Positions 21,126 to 31,688 of a stretch of 64,000 nt of DNA are shown in pieces. How positions within the stretch are numbered: the first letter of the stretch is position 1; the number at the start of each line of letters is the position of its first letter. The position numbers and the translations under genes are program-made. Source of the DNA: Ypsolopha sequella (lineage: Eukaryota > Arthropoda > Insecta > Lepidoptera > Ypsolophidae); assembly GCA_934047225.1 (NCBI GenBank), contig OW203985.1, forward strand, positions 5,535,501-5,599,500, written 5' to 3'. The notes under the pieces were generated by a model, which saw only the letters and a list, made by a program, of their open reading frames with translations, had not been told where the DNA came from and ran no database searches.

Positions 21126-21393
21126 CAAGGTGACATTTTGATCATCGTCCAAATTCATACTGGTGGCTTGGTAAGTGATCAGTATCTTGGATCAATAACA
21201 ATTTTAGTGAAATTCGTAAAATGAAATTTCGACTTCCCATAGTGATTCACTCGGGACTGGAACTGAATTTACGAGTATATGGGAAGCCGAAATTTCATTT
21301 TACGAATTTCACAAAAATTTTTATTTTTCCAAGATACTGATCAGTTATCAAGCCTCCAGTATGAATTTGGACGATGATCAAAAAGTCACCTTG
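21126..21393. mobile_element. Fold-back MITE CAAGGTGACATTTTGATC, copy 2
   Basis: It is uninterrupted, has the same arms as 6364-6625, and forms an almost complete palindrome of 268 bp. Only the right side retains a clear TA flank. Confidence 0.8.
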
Positions 21394-22306
21394 TATAGGT
21401 ATAAAGTAAGACTGCTTATTGTTACAATATTGATGTAGTTCTGAGTGTACAAAATCAGCTGTGCATCATTTACAAAATGAAAGAAAAGGAACGTCATATT
21501 TGAGTATTTTTCGGACCCTCGCCCTCGGTGATACTTTGTCTATCTATCCTTTGCGCTCTCACGCATACCGTATTTGTCAATGTGTGAGATAGCAAATATG
21601 ATGACACTGTATCGCCGGCGCGTGCTAGACCCCCGGAGAGTTCGGACCGATGTAGGGTTCGGTCACAAGAATGACTAACAATTAAACCAATAACACGCAA
21701 GTGGGAGAAAATAAGATTAATACTTGCGATTGTCGGTACTTGGTGAAACATCATCATAATCTATGTTTAAGCATACCCCTTATTTTTAAACAATTTAAAA
21801 ACCGGTAAAAACAACAAAAAAGTACAAAAGTGTGGTTATTTTCTTTATTCCTTACACGTAAAGAAAAAGACAGAGAGCTTATTGTTTATTATATTTGACA
21901 GCTAGTGTTCCTTGATAATGCCGCAAGGCGAAACCGGTCGGAGTAATATAAAGTGATTGTGAAACAGTACAAGTGTTTTTATCAAGATTGGGAGAAAATA
22001 AACTCTCTTTGTCTATAAATATGTGTACAGTTTCCGTTAACCTTGAAACTTACAACCATTATCTACCTAACTAGTAGTTCGCCTTGAACTGTGAACTCGC
22101 GGCCACTCTTTTACAACCCCATATATTGACAACCCTTTGACCGTACCTCCTGAGCAAGATGGCAGTAATTTTTTCAACCAAACTTAGTTGGCTCTACTCC
22201 TTATGACCGAACCGAACAGCTGTTCCGATACTTCCAATGTTCCATTTTGACTGTGTAAACCGGAATGTAAACTCCAATACAAACAATACACTTTCTAATT
22301 GATAAA
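21394..22306. other. Upstream region of the IDS gene
   Basis: No exon was recognised. It contains the motif GCCGCAAGGCGAAACCGGTC near 21925, listed separately as a finding. The IDS promoter must lie here, but no convincing TATA or initiator can be singled out. Confidence 0.4.
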
Positions 22307-25300
22307 ATGCTTAAAATCAAGTATCATGGGTTTTCAAATTCTGTAATATTAATATTAATATTATTATTCCTTCATGTTACATGTGCTTTTAATATGATTC
22401 CTAACGAGAATTTATCAAAAAAAGTTAATATATTATTCGTGGTTGTGGATGATCTGCGACCTCTGGCGGACGAAAATATAAACTTACCCAATTTTCAAAA
22501 TTTGGCGTCAAATGGAATTAACTTTAGGAACGCTTTCGCTCAAGTAAGTTATTCATATTAGATACGGTAGAAAGATTCAATTCTCACTAACTAGAAATAT
22601 TGCCAGTTCCATGCATAAGTCCCTTACTCTAGGCCGCTCCACATTCACGGCGATACATACTTTATATTCTCTGCCTAAAAGCACATTTGGCACACAAAGG
22701 CGCTCGAGGTTAGTGGCTGCGATTGATCAACGAGCTGTCAAAACTTGCCGCGCTCAATTGCCGCATTTAACACCACGCATCTCCCGCAGCGATGATCAAC
22801 TGTGCAACGGGTTGCGGCGATGGATGTGTGATAAACTGATGAACGACAATTTCTTTTTTGCAATTTTTTAGACGTGTGTCAGTATCGTAGATGGAAATCT
22901 GTAGTCTCTGCCTACCCCTCTGGTATATGTACGTATGTATGTTTTTACCTTCCAAAATGAGAGATAACTTAAAAGAGCCACAAACTTACTTGTTCCGGTG
23001 GTGGGTCAAACTAAAATGGCTTCTATATTCACTATGTGAGTCATCGCCACCGGAACAGATAAGTTTGTGGCTTGTATATATACGAATAAGATGCATGCTC
23101 GATGCTTGTCAAAGTCATGCGAAATGGTCGTTTATAAATCTTTGCAATCCGTTGCACACTACATCGCTGCGGGCAATGCGTTGTATTAAACGCGACAATT
23201 ATTCTGTAATACAGTGTAATACAATGTAAACATGTCAGATTTTATTCTATCTACCCTCTTCATGTCACGCGTGCAGTCTGAATGATCCAAATTCTTCGGA
23301 TTTGTAATAAAATCCAAAGAAATAAAAGTTTCAAATTGGATTTTCCGTTGTCGTAAATTTAGCTGTTAGTACATAAAATATTAATTTCGTTTCTACAGAA
23401 AATTTAATTACTTAGGTACCTATTTTGAAGCCATGCATGGATTCGGTTTAGAATCCAGCCACAGGCTTAGTGGGGATTCAGAGATAAGAGGGGGGAGGAA
23501 CTAACCCTTGGTATGCCCCCTCCCAAATACCAGTAGATTTTTAGTTCTTGAGAGAAAAAAGTAATATTAGAACATGGCTAAAACAATGGTTTTGGGATCA
23601 GTGGGTCTACCGCGTAATTCTCATTTTCATCAACATCAACTTGAGATTGAAATTTGTCGTGGGTGCGACGACGCCCGCCTAACATGCCATCTCTTTTACA
23701 CGCGTTGAATTTCGCATGCATTTGCTTGAAGTTGATACAAATGAGAATTACGCGGTAGAGCCCCTGGTGTGTAATACCAGCAGGCATCGACTTTTTACGT
23801 CCACAGAACCTGCGGCTGGATTCTAAAACTAATTTTATTACAACTTACTTTTTGAAGGAATATTTTTTTTTTAGCAATCACTTTGTGCGCCAAGCAGAAA
23901 CTCCATGCTGACAGGACGACGTCCTGATAGTCTCCATCTATACGATTTCTACAGCTACTGGCGCGACAGCATCGGCAACTTTACCACCTTACCTCAGTTC
24001 CTCAAGGACAACGGCTATGATACTTATTCCGTCGGCAAAATATTCCATCCTGGCAAAAGTTCGAACTACACTGACGACTTCCCGTATAGTTGGTCTAGTT
24101 TTCCTTACCACCCGCCTACAGAACGATTCAAGGATGCGCTGGTTTGCATGGATAAAAAAACTAAAAAGTTACAGAGGAATTTAGTTTGCCCTGTCAATGT
24201 GAATGGGCAGCCTGGGAAGTCGTTGCCTGATCTGCAATCTTTGGAGTATGCGATAGACATTTTGAAAATGAGGAAATATATTAATAAGCCTATGTTTCTG
24301 GCTGTTGGTTTCCATAAGCCGCATATTCCTCTGAAATTCCCAAAAGAATATTTAGGTAAGATTATGTTTATTTTGCGAAATCCAGCGCTATGAATACTCT
24401 AAATATTATTAGAGTGCATTAAAAACTAGAAAATATCAATCAGAAACAAATCCAAAGACAAGAATTTGAAAAAATTCCCCGGGCCAGGTTTTGAACCTGC
24501 GACCTCTTTGTCTTGATAACAAGAGGTCGCAGGTTCGAATTCTGGCCCGGGGAATTTTTTCAAATTCTTGTCTTTGGATTTGTTTCTGATTGATATTTTC
24601 TAGTTTTTAATGCACTCTAATAATATTTAGAGTATTCATAGCGATTCGACCTTCGTATCCTGGATTCGACCATTCACCTGATATGAATGAATACGTCACT
24701 TCCTGTAAATACTAATATAGTCATAACATCGGTTTAAAAATACGAAAAAATTTATAATTAAAATCTATTCATTCTATATAGAGCAAACAAAAATATCTCA
24801 TTGAAGTTTAAAACACGACCGACACTTGTGTCTAACTTCACACCCACCTTCTGCACTAGCTCGAACTGTATAGTCATATTTCTCGTTTATAACATCAGAA
24901 AAACGTTACGATATTGATATTGTTATAGTTCAGGTAGTACAATTTGCACCAATTCGGACTATCGGATTAACTTTGAATAACAATTGAACAATAGAGGCAC
25001 ATGCCGTTAAATACAGCGCGACTATCCTATCCATAAACTGTAAACAGCAAATGTTGATACTTCTAACTAAGATAATTGAAAGAAAAAGAGTTAAGTAATA
25101 AAAAGTTAAGTTTTAAAATGGGTCAGGCGTGATGAACCCCAGCACTCATTAGAATGTATCAAGACCTTTTACTCCATTTACATTTTTTTGTGAAAACAGG
25201 TGTTCTGTTTTAATGTTATCATAATGATTATCACACAATAGATAAACCGTCCAATTCATCAGTGCAAATTATATTTCCTAAATTTCCCTTCTATTAAATA

Positions 25301-28026
25301 ATTCAGTTAACTTGCTTCATTATTTTGACTTTTTATCTTTCAGATAGAATTAATTGGCGAGATGTAAAGCCACCAAAAGTCCCGTTCCTGCCTCCCGGAG
25401 TCCCCACGGTCTCCTGGCATCCCTGGACAGATGTGAGAGAAAGGGACGACATCCACAGATTGAATATATCTTTCCCATTCGGCACAATGCCTAAGAAATG
25501 GACCAGAAGAATTAAGCAAAGCTATTTTGCTGCCGCTTTGTACATCGATGACTTGATTGGTATTCTAATGAGACACGTTGACACACGGAATACTATTGTA
25601 GTATTGACCAGTGACCATGGTTAGCTCACGATCATATATTTGCATATTTAATGTATTGATGTCATTACTGGCCTCTTGGGCGTAGCCAGAGGGGGGGTGT
25701 TTCGTGTGTTCAAAACCCCCGAAAAGCTTAAAATATTACAACGCTACCCCTGCTTAGATGTTCCGGGTCAAGTGCCACTTCTGCCAGCAGCTTCTAGAGG
25801 CACTTTTTGTCGTTTCATTATCTTGAACCCCCCCCCCCCCCCCCCAAGACTAAAACCTGGCTACGCCTTATTACTCCCCAGCACAGTCATTTTAGTCAGT
25901 TTGTCTGTAAGTGACTCTAATGTTGTCAGTGGCGGAGGTGGTCGGGTGCGTGGAACTGTCCTTGAGCCAAGATGACCCCCCCCCCCCAAATCGTAGGCTG
26001 CGACCACGCCAGGATGTTATTGGCCATTTGCAGTAGCGTATTTTAAGATTTGGCGCCCTAGGCCTGTAAGGTTTATCGTCCCATAAATTAAAGAGAAAAA
26101 AGTAAAAATATTTTAATTATAAAATAAAATCCAGCAGTGTGTTGATGTGGGCTGTGATGATAATGAATGAAAAAACTAAAAATACCTTACAAACTAATAA
26201 ACACCATTTATTTAATATTTAAATATTTTCCGATAAACAATAAGGCGCCCAAAACTGAGCGCGAGGTGCAGCTTGCGCCGCCCCGTTGCAGCCTGCCGCC
26301 CTGGGCCATGGTCCTTTTGGCCCTAGGGTAAATACGCCACTGGTCATTTGGCCTTCACAACTTTACCTGACAAAAGATGGAAACTGAGAGAAAGTTCACC
26401 TCCAGTCAGACTATACAAACGTCATTCCATACTGTCCAATCCACAGAAATATTAATAGGAATAGAAAGGCCATGAAAGCCGTGACTGCGACGACGCACCG
26501 ATTTGATCAATACGTCAAGACATAACCCGCGGGCCTCTCATTTTTCAAACGAACGCGTTAGATCAAACATATTGTAAAAATGGTGTATTGCAGCGTGGCA
26601 GATTGTTCTAACTCTTCAAATAACGCAAATAAGACATCCAAAGGAATTTCATTTCACTTGTAAGTAATTTAAACATGTATTTACTGTGATATTTACAGAT
26701 TACAGAATAAACCTCGCGGTAAATAAAATTTCAACCTTACCATGAAATATTTAGCATTGCAGCGAGTAGCGTTGAAATTAGACAATATTTTGTCCATTGC
26801 AGGTTATAAAGAGTGTCACACATTGAGTTAGAATATTAACGCCGCAATGTATATTTTTTCAAACATTATCAACACGGACCTCATTGTGTCATAGTGCGGC
26901 CGCTGGTCATGGCTCTTTACACACATTGGCACAGTGCCATGATCTGTTTGGTATTTTACATCTAAGCTTCATAGAAATACGGTGTTATTTTGGCTTTATG
27001 AAGACTGGTGAATCTATGTGTGCGCCGCGTATGTTTATTAACTAGGTAACAAAGCCGATTCTAAAGGCTTTAATTTTAGTTTTAGTGCCGTCAAAACTAA
27101 ATTTCCTTCATTGCAAAATAGTCCTTAAGAGTTAAGAACAGAATCTAAATTACTTTGGAATAATTTTATGTTTGACAGCACTAAAACTAAAATTAAAGCC
27201 TTCAGAATCGACTACATTACTACCTTATTCCAAAAAGTGGCAACAGAAGTTCTGGAATAAAATTCATGTCACGCCATCCCCGTGGTCCAATCTCTATTTC
27301 TTTACTTACTCTACACGCATTACCCCACAACACTCCTAAAGTGGCGGAAAAAATTCTTTCTTGTCAAGTGGTTGATAAGATGTCTAATGGCTAAGTAGTC
27401 TGTGATTTTATGTTTGTACAGTTTTTTTTTTTTGTAATATAATTTTTATTGTTGCAGGTTGGTCGTTAGGTGAAAACGGATTATGGGCTAAGTATAGCAA
27501 CTTCGATTTCGCTTTAAAAGTACCACTGGTATTCAAAGTACCAGGAATGGTGCCAAAAGTTATTGATACCCCTGTAGAATTAATAGATATATTTCCGACT
27601 CTAGTTGGCGTCACTAAACCTGCTATTACCATACCAAAATGTAAACGTTTCGAAAATAAAAAGCTATGCTTTGAAGGCAAATCCTTGTTGCCTTTATTTG
27701 AAGATACCACAAATTCTATTTCAGAAGAATACGTAGCCATCAGTCAATATCCTAGACCTAGCGTTTATCCTCAAGCGAATTCAGACAAACCGCGTCTAAA
27801 AGATATAAAAATAATGGGTTACAGTATAAGAACTAAAAGGCTCAGGTATACGGAATGGATTTCTTTTAATAGCACTCTTTTTCAAAGGAACTGGAATATA
27901 AATTTTGGTACAGAGTTATATGATCACATGTTTGATCCAATTGAATCAAATAATTTAAGTTTGGATCCACAGTATAAACAAGTTCGGAAATACTTATCTA
28001 AACTATTGAGATCTAAAGTAGGGTAG
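22307..28026 (+). CDS. Ids: Iduronate-2-sulfatase, complete, four exons
   Basis: This lysosomal sulfatase removes the 2-O-sulfate from iduronate in dermatan and heparan sulfate. Exons are 22307-22543, 23875-24355, 25344-25619 and 27458-28026. All introns are GT-AG and phases agree (0, 1, 1), giving 520 residues (human IDS has 550). A hydrophobic signal segment (about residues 12-27) precedes NILFVVVDDLRP. The metal and catalytic residues known from human IDS are all present: D48 and D49; C83 in CAPSR, the formylglycine site; K134 and H137 in SVGKIFHPG; H226 in GFHKPH; D330 and H331 in TSDHG; K343 in WAKYS. The C-terminal domain has SQYPRPS and KDIKIMGYSIRT. The stop codon lies in a MITE terminal repeat (see 28020-28443). 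No internal break is seen, so it looks functional. Confidence 0.97.
22757..23198. mobile_element. Composite inverted-repeat element, copy 2 (IDS intron 1)
   Basis: It has the same arms as 19864-20290 in reverse order (GCATTTAACACCACGCATC..., ...ATTAAACGCGACAA) and the inner ACTTATCTGTTC-type hairpin at about 22978-23068. A retroposon-like tail with TATG repeats sits at 22880-22950. Confidence 0.7.
23599..23767. mobile_element. Hairpin MITE (CTACCGCGTAATTCTCAT), copy 1 (IDS intron 1)
   Basis: The arms CTACCGCGTAATTCTCATTT and AAATGAGAATTACGCGGTAG are exact inverted repeats. A nearly identical copy in reverse orientation lies at 53713-53880. Confidence 0.8.
24386..24643. repeat. 258-bp near-perfect palindrome with tRNA-like T-arm (IDS intron 2)
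   Basis: The stretch from CGCTATGAATACTCTAAAT to ATTTAGAGTATTCATAGCG folds back almost perfectly around the loop TTTGTCTTGATAACAA. Next to the loop each arm carries GGTCGCAGGTTCGAATTC..., a T-arm/B-box-like sequence closed by GGCCCGGGG. No full tRNA cloverleaf can be drawn, so it is a tRNA-related fold-back element, not a tRNA gene. Confidence 0.85.
25681..25868. repeat. Inverted-repeat fragment GGGCGTAGCCAGAG (IDS intron 3)
   Basis: The ends GGGCGTAGCCAG and CTGGCTACGCC are inverted repeats around a C20-like homopolymer. No clear target duplication was found. Confidence 0.45.
26031..26342. mobile_element. hAT-type MITE CAGTAGCGTATTT...AATACGCCACTG (IDS intron 3)
   Basis: The ends are inverted repeats with two changes and continue through 'GGCGCCCTAGG'/'GGCCCTAGGG'. 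The 8-bp flanks GCCATTTG and GTCATTTG differ by one base. The length is 312 bp with no coding capacity. Confidence 0.75.
26580..26659 (+). pseudogene. Orphan THAP-domain first exon inside IDS intron 3
   Basis: An ATG opens MVYCSVADCSNSS... and continues ...KTSKGISFH, closing at a strong donor CACTT|GTAAGT. This matches the start of THAP zinc-finger domains (C-x4-C, then a basic G-[IV]-SFH-x-FP strand). No matching second exon with the W, C-x2-H part was found downstream before IDS exon 4. It could be a relic of a THAP gene or P-like transposon, or a small nested gene whose other exons I did not recognise. Confidence 0.5.
27054..27210. mobile_element. Hairpin MITE (GATTCTAAAGGCTTTAAT), copy 2 (IDS intron 3)
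   Basis: It has the same arms and internal blocks as 16994-17155, with the AGTGCCGTCAAAAC variant on the left. Confidence 0.8.
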
Positions 28027-28443
28027 ACCGGGGTCCGGTGGACCATTTTGGCTTTGAAACTCAGTAGCTTCCTTAGTAAGTCAAAATACACGGAAATCAT
28101 AAGAAACAAGACTTGTAATACTCGTAATTTTTTTTAAATACTTTTGTCATAATTTCATACTTCAGTAACAAATGTAAAAGATCCTAGGTACTATTTTAGT
28201 GAAAATAATATTATGAACAACTTTTAAAAGTACGGAAAAATCTTTCTCTTTGCCATTATAAATGCTATTAAGAGTTTTTTTGCTTAGGACAACTAAGAGC
28301 CAGAGAATAAAAACTTGTCAATATGATGATCAGAAGGCAACGTTGACAAGTGGGTCGAAATTTACAAAATTGGCCCTTGAATGCTAATTTTGAACTATTG
28401 TTGTTTCAATCGTACCCTGCTACTTTTGACCCCGGTCTACCCT
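28020..28443. mobile_element. MITE AGGGTAGACCGGGGTC overlapping the IDS stop codon
   Basis: A 16-bp perfect terminal inverted repeat, AGGGTAGACCGGGGTC at 28020-28035 and GACCCCGGTCTACCCT at 28428-28443, bounds 424 bp of AT-rich DNA. The IDS TAG at 28024-28026 lies inside the left repeat. A candidate AATAAA for IDS mRNA (28306-28311) is also inside the element. No clear target duplication was identified. Confidence 0.75.
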
Positions 28444-29100
28444 GAAAGATACTTTGGTAGTAAGATGAAATAATATGTACATACATATAATTTATTTGTA
28501 ACTTATCTAAATTAATCGCTGGAATGGAAATAATATGTTAACTCACATAGGGGTCGTTTCTTCAAATATATTATCTGGAGAACACGAAATTTCTGCTGTA
28601 AAATTAGTACTTTTAAAATTAATCTTTTAATAACCGATAAATAAGTAATATTAAATATACTAATAATTTACTAAATAAATTATTTGGTTCAAATTCATTT
28701 ATAAATGCTATCATAATGGCAATGTAAATTAGTAAATACTCCTTTGTAATAAATAACTTATAGAATATACTATAATAAATTCATGTACAAACAAATAAAA
28801 TGTCTTACTTAATCAGTTCTTATATAGTAAAAAACTACATACATAAATTTTTAGGTCGTAATTTTAAAATACTGAGCCAAACTTGAAGACGATTTATTTA
28901 TTTAGTTTGAAGTAAGGGACTAAACTGCAAAATGTATAGCAAATAGTATAGCATCTATATGTATGTATACATACAGTACTTTTATCTCACGACAGCGGCG
29001 CGGCGGGTCAATTTCAAGAAAAATGAGAAAAAGAACAGTGGTCATGATATTGTCCTAATACGGTTTTGGGACCCGAGACCATGGAATTAGTATACAAATC
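28444..29100. other. AT-rich intergenic DNA downstream of IDS
   Basis: No gene or structured element was recognised. There are several AATAAA-like and AATAAT motifs. Confidence 0.45.
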
Positions 29101-29421
29101 TGAGACCAATCAGAAGCAAGGACGAGAGATATAGGCGGGGCTTAAGAAATAAGAGTGGGGTTTATGGGCCAAATCGCAGCGCTGAATCGCGGTGTTATAA
29201 CATTAACATCCAGACAAACAATATGTAGGTTTTTGCGACCTGAGTTAGTATGTACATGCGTCAGACCAATCAGAAGCAAGGACGAGAAATATGGCCGGGG
29301 CTTAAGAAATAAGAGCGGGGTTGATTGGTTCTCTAGCGGTGTTATAATAAATTGGGCCAAATCACAGCGCTGAATCGCGGTGTTATAATTTAATACTATA
29401 ACATCGGACAAACACTATGTA
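29101..29421. repeat. Imperfect tandem duplication, about 160-190-bp unit
   Basis: 'ACCAATCAGAAGCAAGGACG' begins both units (29103 and 29265). 'GGGCCAAATC(G/A)CAGCGCTGAATCG' follows in each. Two copies have diverged moderately. Confidence 0.8.
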
Positions 29422-29604
29422 GTTATTTTTACTGTAGTGTTAACTATTTTTGTGTAATATATCATTATATTTAAACTTGCTGTAGATTTTCCAAAATAAA
29501 GAATAGATAAATAAATTTATAAAACCGCTTTTGATATTGTAATTACCTTATTGTAGTATGGGAGTAGAAGAAAATTATTATGACTTGTGTTTTATGACGA
29601 TATA

Positions 29605-29930
29605 CAGGATTTCTCAAAAGAAAGTTTATATTTTAAACTTTTTAACACATTTTCGAATGAGGAGACTTTTTAACACTTGGCGCTTCATTTAAGTTACGCA
29701 AACCACAGTGACTTCCAAATTTTCTCTGTTCTTTTTAGTTGAATCACCGTTTTTAGGGTACTTGTAAAATGTTAACACACAGAAAACGCGGTCCCGCCCC
29801 GAGAAAACCTCTATAGTGTCTTAAATTTCCAGAAGCCAGGCTACCTATTGACATACTCCCCGCGCTCCCCGGATTCGTTGCGTTCACGCAGGAAGCAAAA
29901 CAAATATAAACTTTCTTTTGAGACACCCTG
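29605..29930. mobile_element. TA-flanked MITE (CAGGATTTCTCAAAAGAAAG)
   Basis: The left end CAGGATTTCTCAAAAGAAAG and right end CTTTCTTTTGAGACACCCTG are inverted repeats with few changes, flanked by TA. The length is 326 bp. It is probably Tc1/mariner-mobilised. Confidence 0.7.
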
Positions 29931-30153
29931 TATTTGCTTCACAACTTGCAGTCCTCTGTTTTGTCATGGACCCTCAACGTTTGGCTCATTAAATTTATAG
30001 GTCAAACCTACTTATCTTACATAGTTTGTTTATTAAATAAACTTTAATGGCTACGTTTTAGTTTATTATTCTTATTATTATACAAAGAACTAGAATTAAT
30101 AATAATAAAATATACTAGAGTTATATTTCAACAAGGCCGTAGTTGTCGATTAA

Positions 30154-30231
30154 CCCTTACAGGACTGATAAATATCATGTCCCATCTTCCATTGTTTTAC
30201 TATTGTTCTTTTTTTTTCAGTCCTGAAAGGG
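30154..30231. mobile_element. 78-bp TTAA-flanked mini-element (CCCTTACAGGACTG)
   Basis: CCCTTACAGGACTG...CAGTCCTGAAAGGG lies between TTAA tetranucleotides on both sides. TTAA duplication and CCC/GGG ends are the pattern of piggyBac-family mobilisation. A half-site (CCTGTAAGGGTTAA) is present near 31121-31134. Confidence 0.55.
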
Positions 30232-30339
30232 TTAACATATGTGTAAAAAAATATATATATAATATAATCGACTGATGATCGCCATGTTGAAGAGGCCGAA
30301 ATAAAATATATCATATCGTCACGACATACATCCCCGAGG

Positions 30340-30570
30340 GGGTGTCAGAGGTGTTTTGAGTGTGGCTGTCAAAAGAAAAGTCAACACGTACACCTTCTTA
30401 ACACCGACGATTTTCATGTCCCAACGTTATAGGGGTGACCTTTATAGCCGTACTTCGGGCACAAATATACACATTTCAGGCCGTGCAGGTGTACTTCACA
30501 ATGTTTTTCTTCACCGTTCAGCAAGTGGTACGTAAACAAAACTCATTGGTGCTACTTCACCGGCAGGATT
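30340..30570 (-). repeat. Retroposon 3' fragment, reverse copy
   Basis: On the minus strand it repeats the blocks seen at 40738-40976: GCTGAACGGTGAAG, GTGTATATTTGTGCC, ACGGCTATA, AACGTTGGGACATGA and a GACACCCCCTC-type end. Confidence 0.6.
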
Positions 30571-30605
30571 CAACCCGGGGCCTTATTGTCTAACATTATA
30601 ATATA

Positions 30606-31101
30606 CAAGGTGACTTTTTGATCATCGTCCAAATTCATACTGGAGGCTTGATAAGTGATCAGTATCTTGGATCAATAACAATTTTTGTGAAATTTGTAAA
30701 ATGAAATTTCGGCTTCCCATAGAAATTCACTTCCTGCGGGCCTATTCTGTATCTCTAGTTGCCAACTGGACAGGGTGCCTATCATCAAAAACATAGATAT
30801 ACTATCGAATTTCGATTGTCTAAGGATATGTTCGCATTTGAAGTGACGTCACAATTCGTAAATAATTCAATACCCTCTAAAGGCAATTTTGAAAGTTCTG
30901 TTTTTATCTATGTTTTTGACGATAGGCACCCTGTCCAGTTGGCAACCTAAGATACAGAATAGGGGGGCAGTTCCGAGTGAATCACTATGGGGAGTCGAAA
31001 TTTCATTTTACACATTTCACAAAAATTGTTATTGGTCCATGATACTGATCACTTACCAAGACACCAGTATGAATTTGGACGATGATCAAAAAGTCACCTT
31101 G
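30606..31101. mobile_element. Fold-back MITE CAAGGTGACTTTTTGATC, copy 3, interrupted
   Basis: The two arms match 6364-6625, but the centre is replaced at about 30738-30966 by another palindrome. That palindrome has arms TTGCCAACTGGACAGGGTGC and GCACCCTGTCCAGTTGGCAA and inner arms ACATAGAT/ATCTATGT. Confidence 0.8.
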
Positions 31102-31408
31102 TATATAATCGGTTTCCCTGTCCTGTAAGGGTTAATCAGTTTCCCGTAGACCACGAGACATACAACTGTCTCGAAACGTCGGGTGTCCCCCTTTTCGTAA
31201 AAAAGGTAAAAATTTATCGCGGTAGACCCGATTATATATATTATAATGTGTACGAAACGCGAGAGTTTAAAGTTACTTATTGTCTAACGTCAACATCTAT
31301 AAGGTCCCAAGATTGAGAGTCCCACATCCTACCATACCAACTGACCTAACGATTCGGAGAGGCCGAAATATATCTAAATATCATATATATTTATTATTCT
31401 ATTCTATA

Positions 31409-31664
31409 CTGGGTGTTAATATGATGTTGCGGAAGCCGGAAACTGTTGATAGTACTCATCCATACGAACAACTTTTACTATGGAACCGAGCGTCAAATCG
31501 CGAAAAAAAATCAGCAGTTCTATACAAAAGTTACATATCTCTAGACCAAAATGTATGGAACAACTGATTTTCTTTTCGCGATTTCTCAATTTTTTTTTTT
31601 CGTTCGGGCGTGTATGTACTATCGCTAGTGCCGGCTTCCGCAACATCATCTTTAAATTATATAC
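31409..31664. mobile_element. Hairpin MITE CTGGGTGTTAA...GCGGAAGCCGG, copy A (3' UTR of the GDP-fucose transporter)
   Basis: The arms TTGCGGAAGCCGGAAAC and GCCGGCTTCCGCAA pair, and GTCAAATCGCGAAAA-type inner arms pair with TTTTCGCGATTT. It starts about 25 bp beyond the transporter stop codon (31689) on the mRNA. A minus-strand AATAAA (plus TTTATT at 31390-31395) follows it. Copy B is at 50119-50378. Confidence 0.75.
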
Positions 31665-31688
31665 AGTCTTATCCATAGTTTGTTAAAG

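Noticed and set aside
24480..24555. A tRNA gene in IDS intron 2
   Set aside because: Only a T-arm-like block is present, mirrored in both arms. No D-arm, anticodon arm or acceptor pairing can be drawn.
27408..27740. 110-residue minus-strand ORF
   Set aside because: It is antisense to IDS exon 4, whose plus frame carries the conserved sulfatase sequence.
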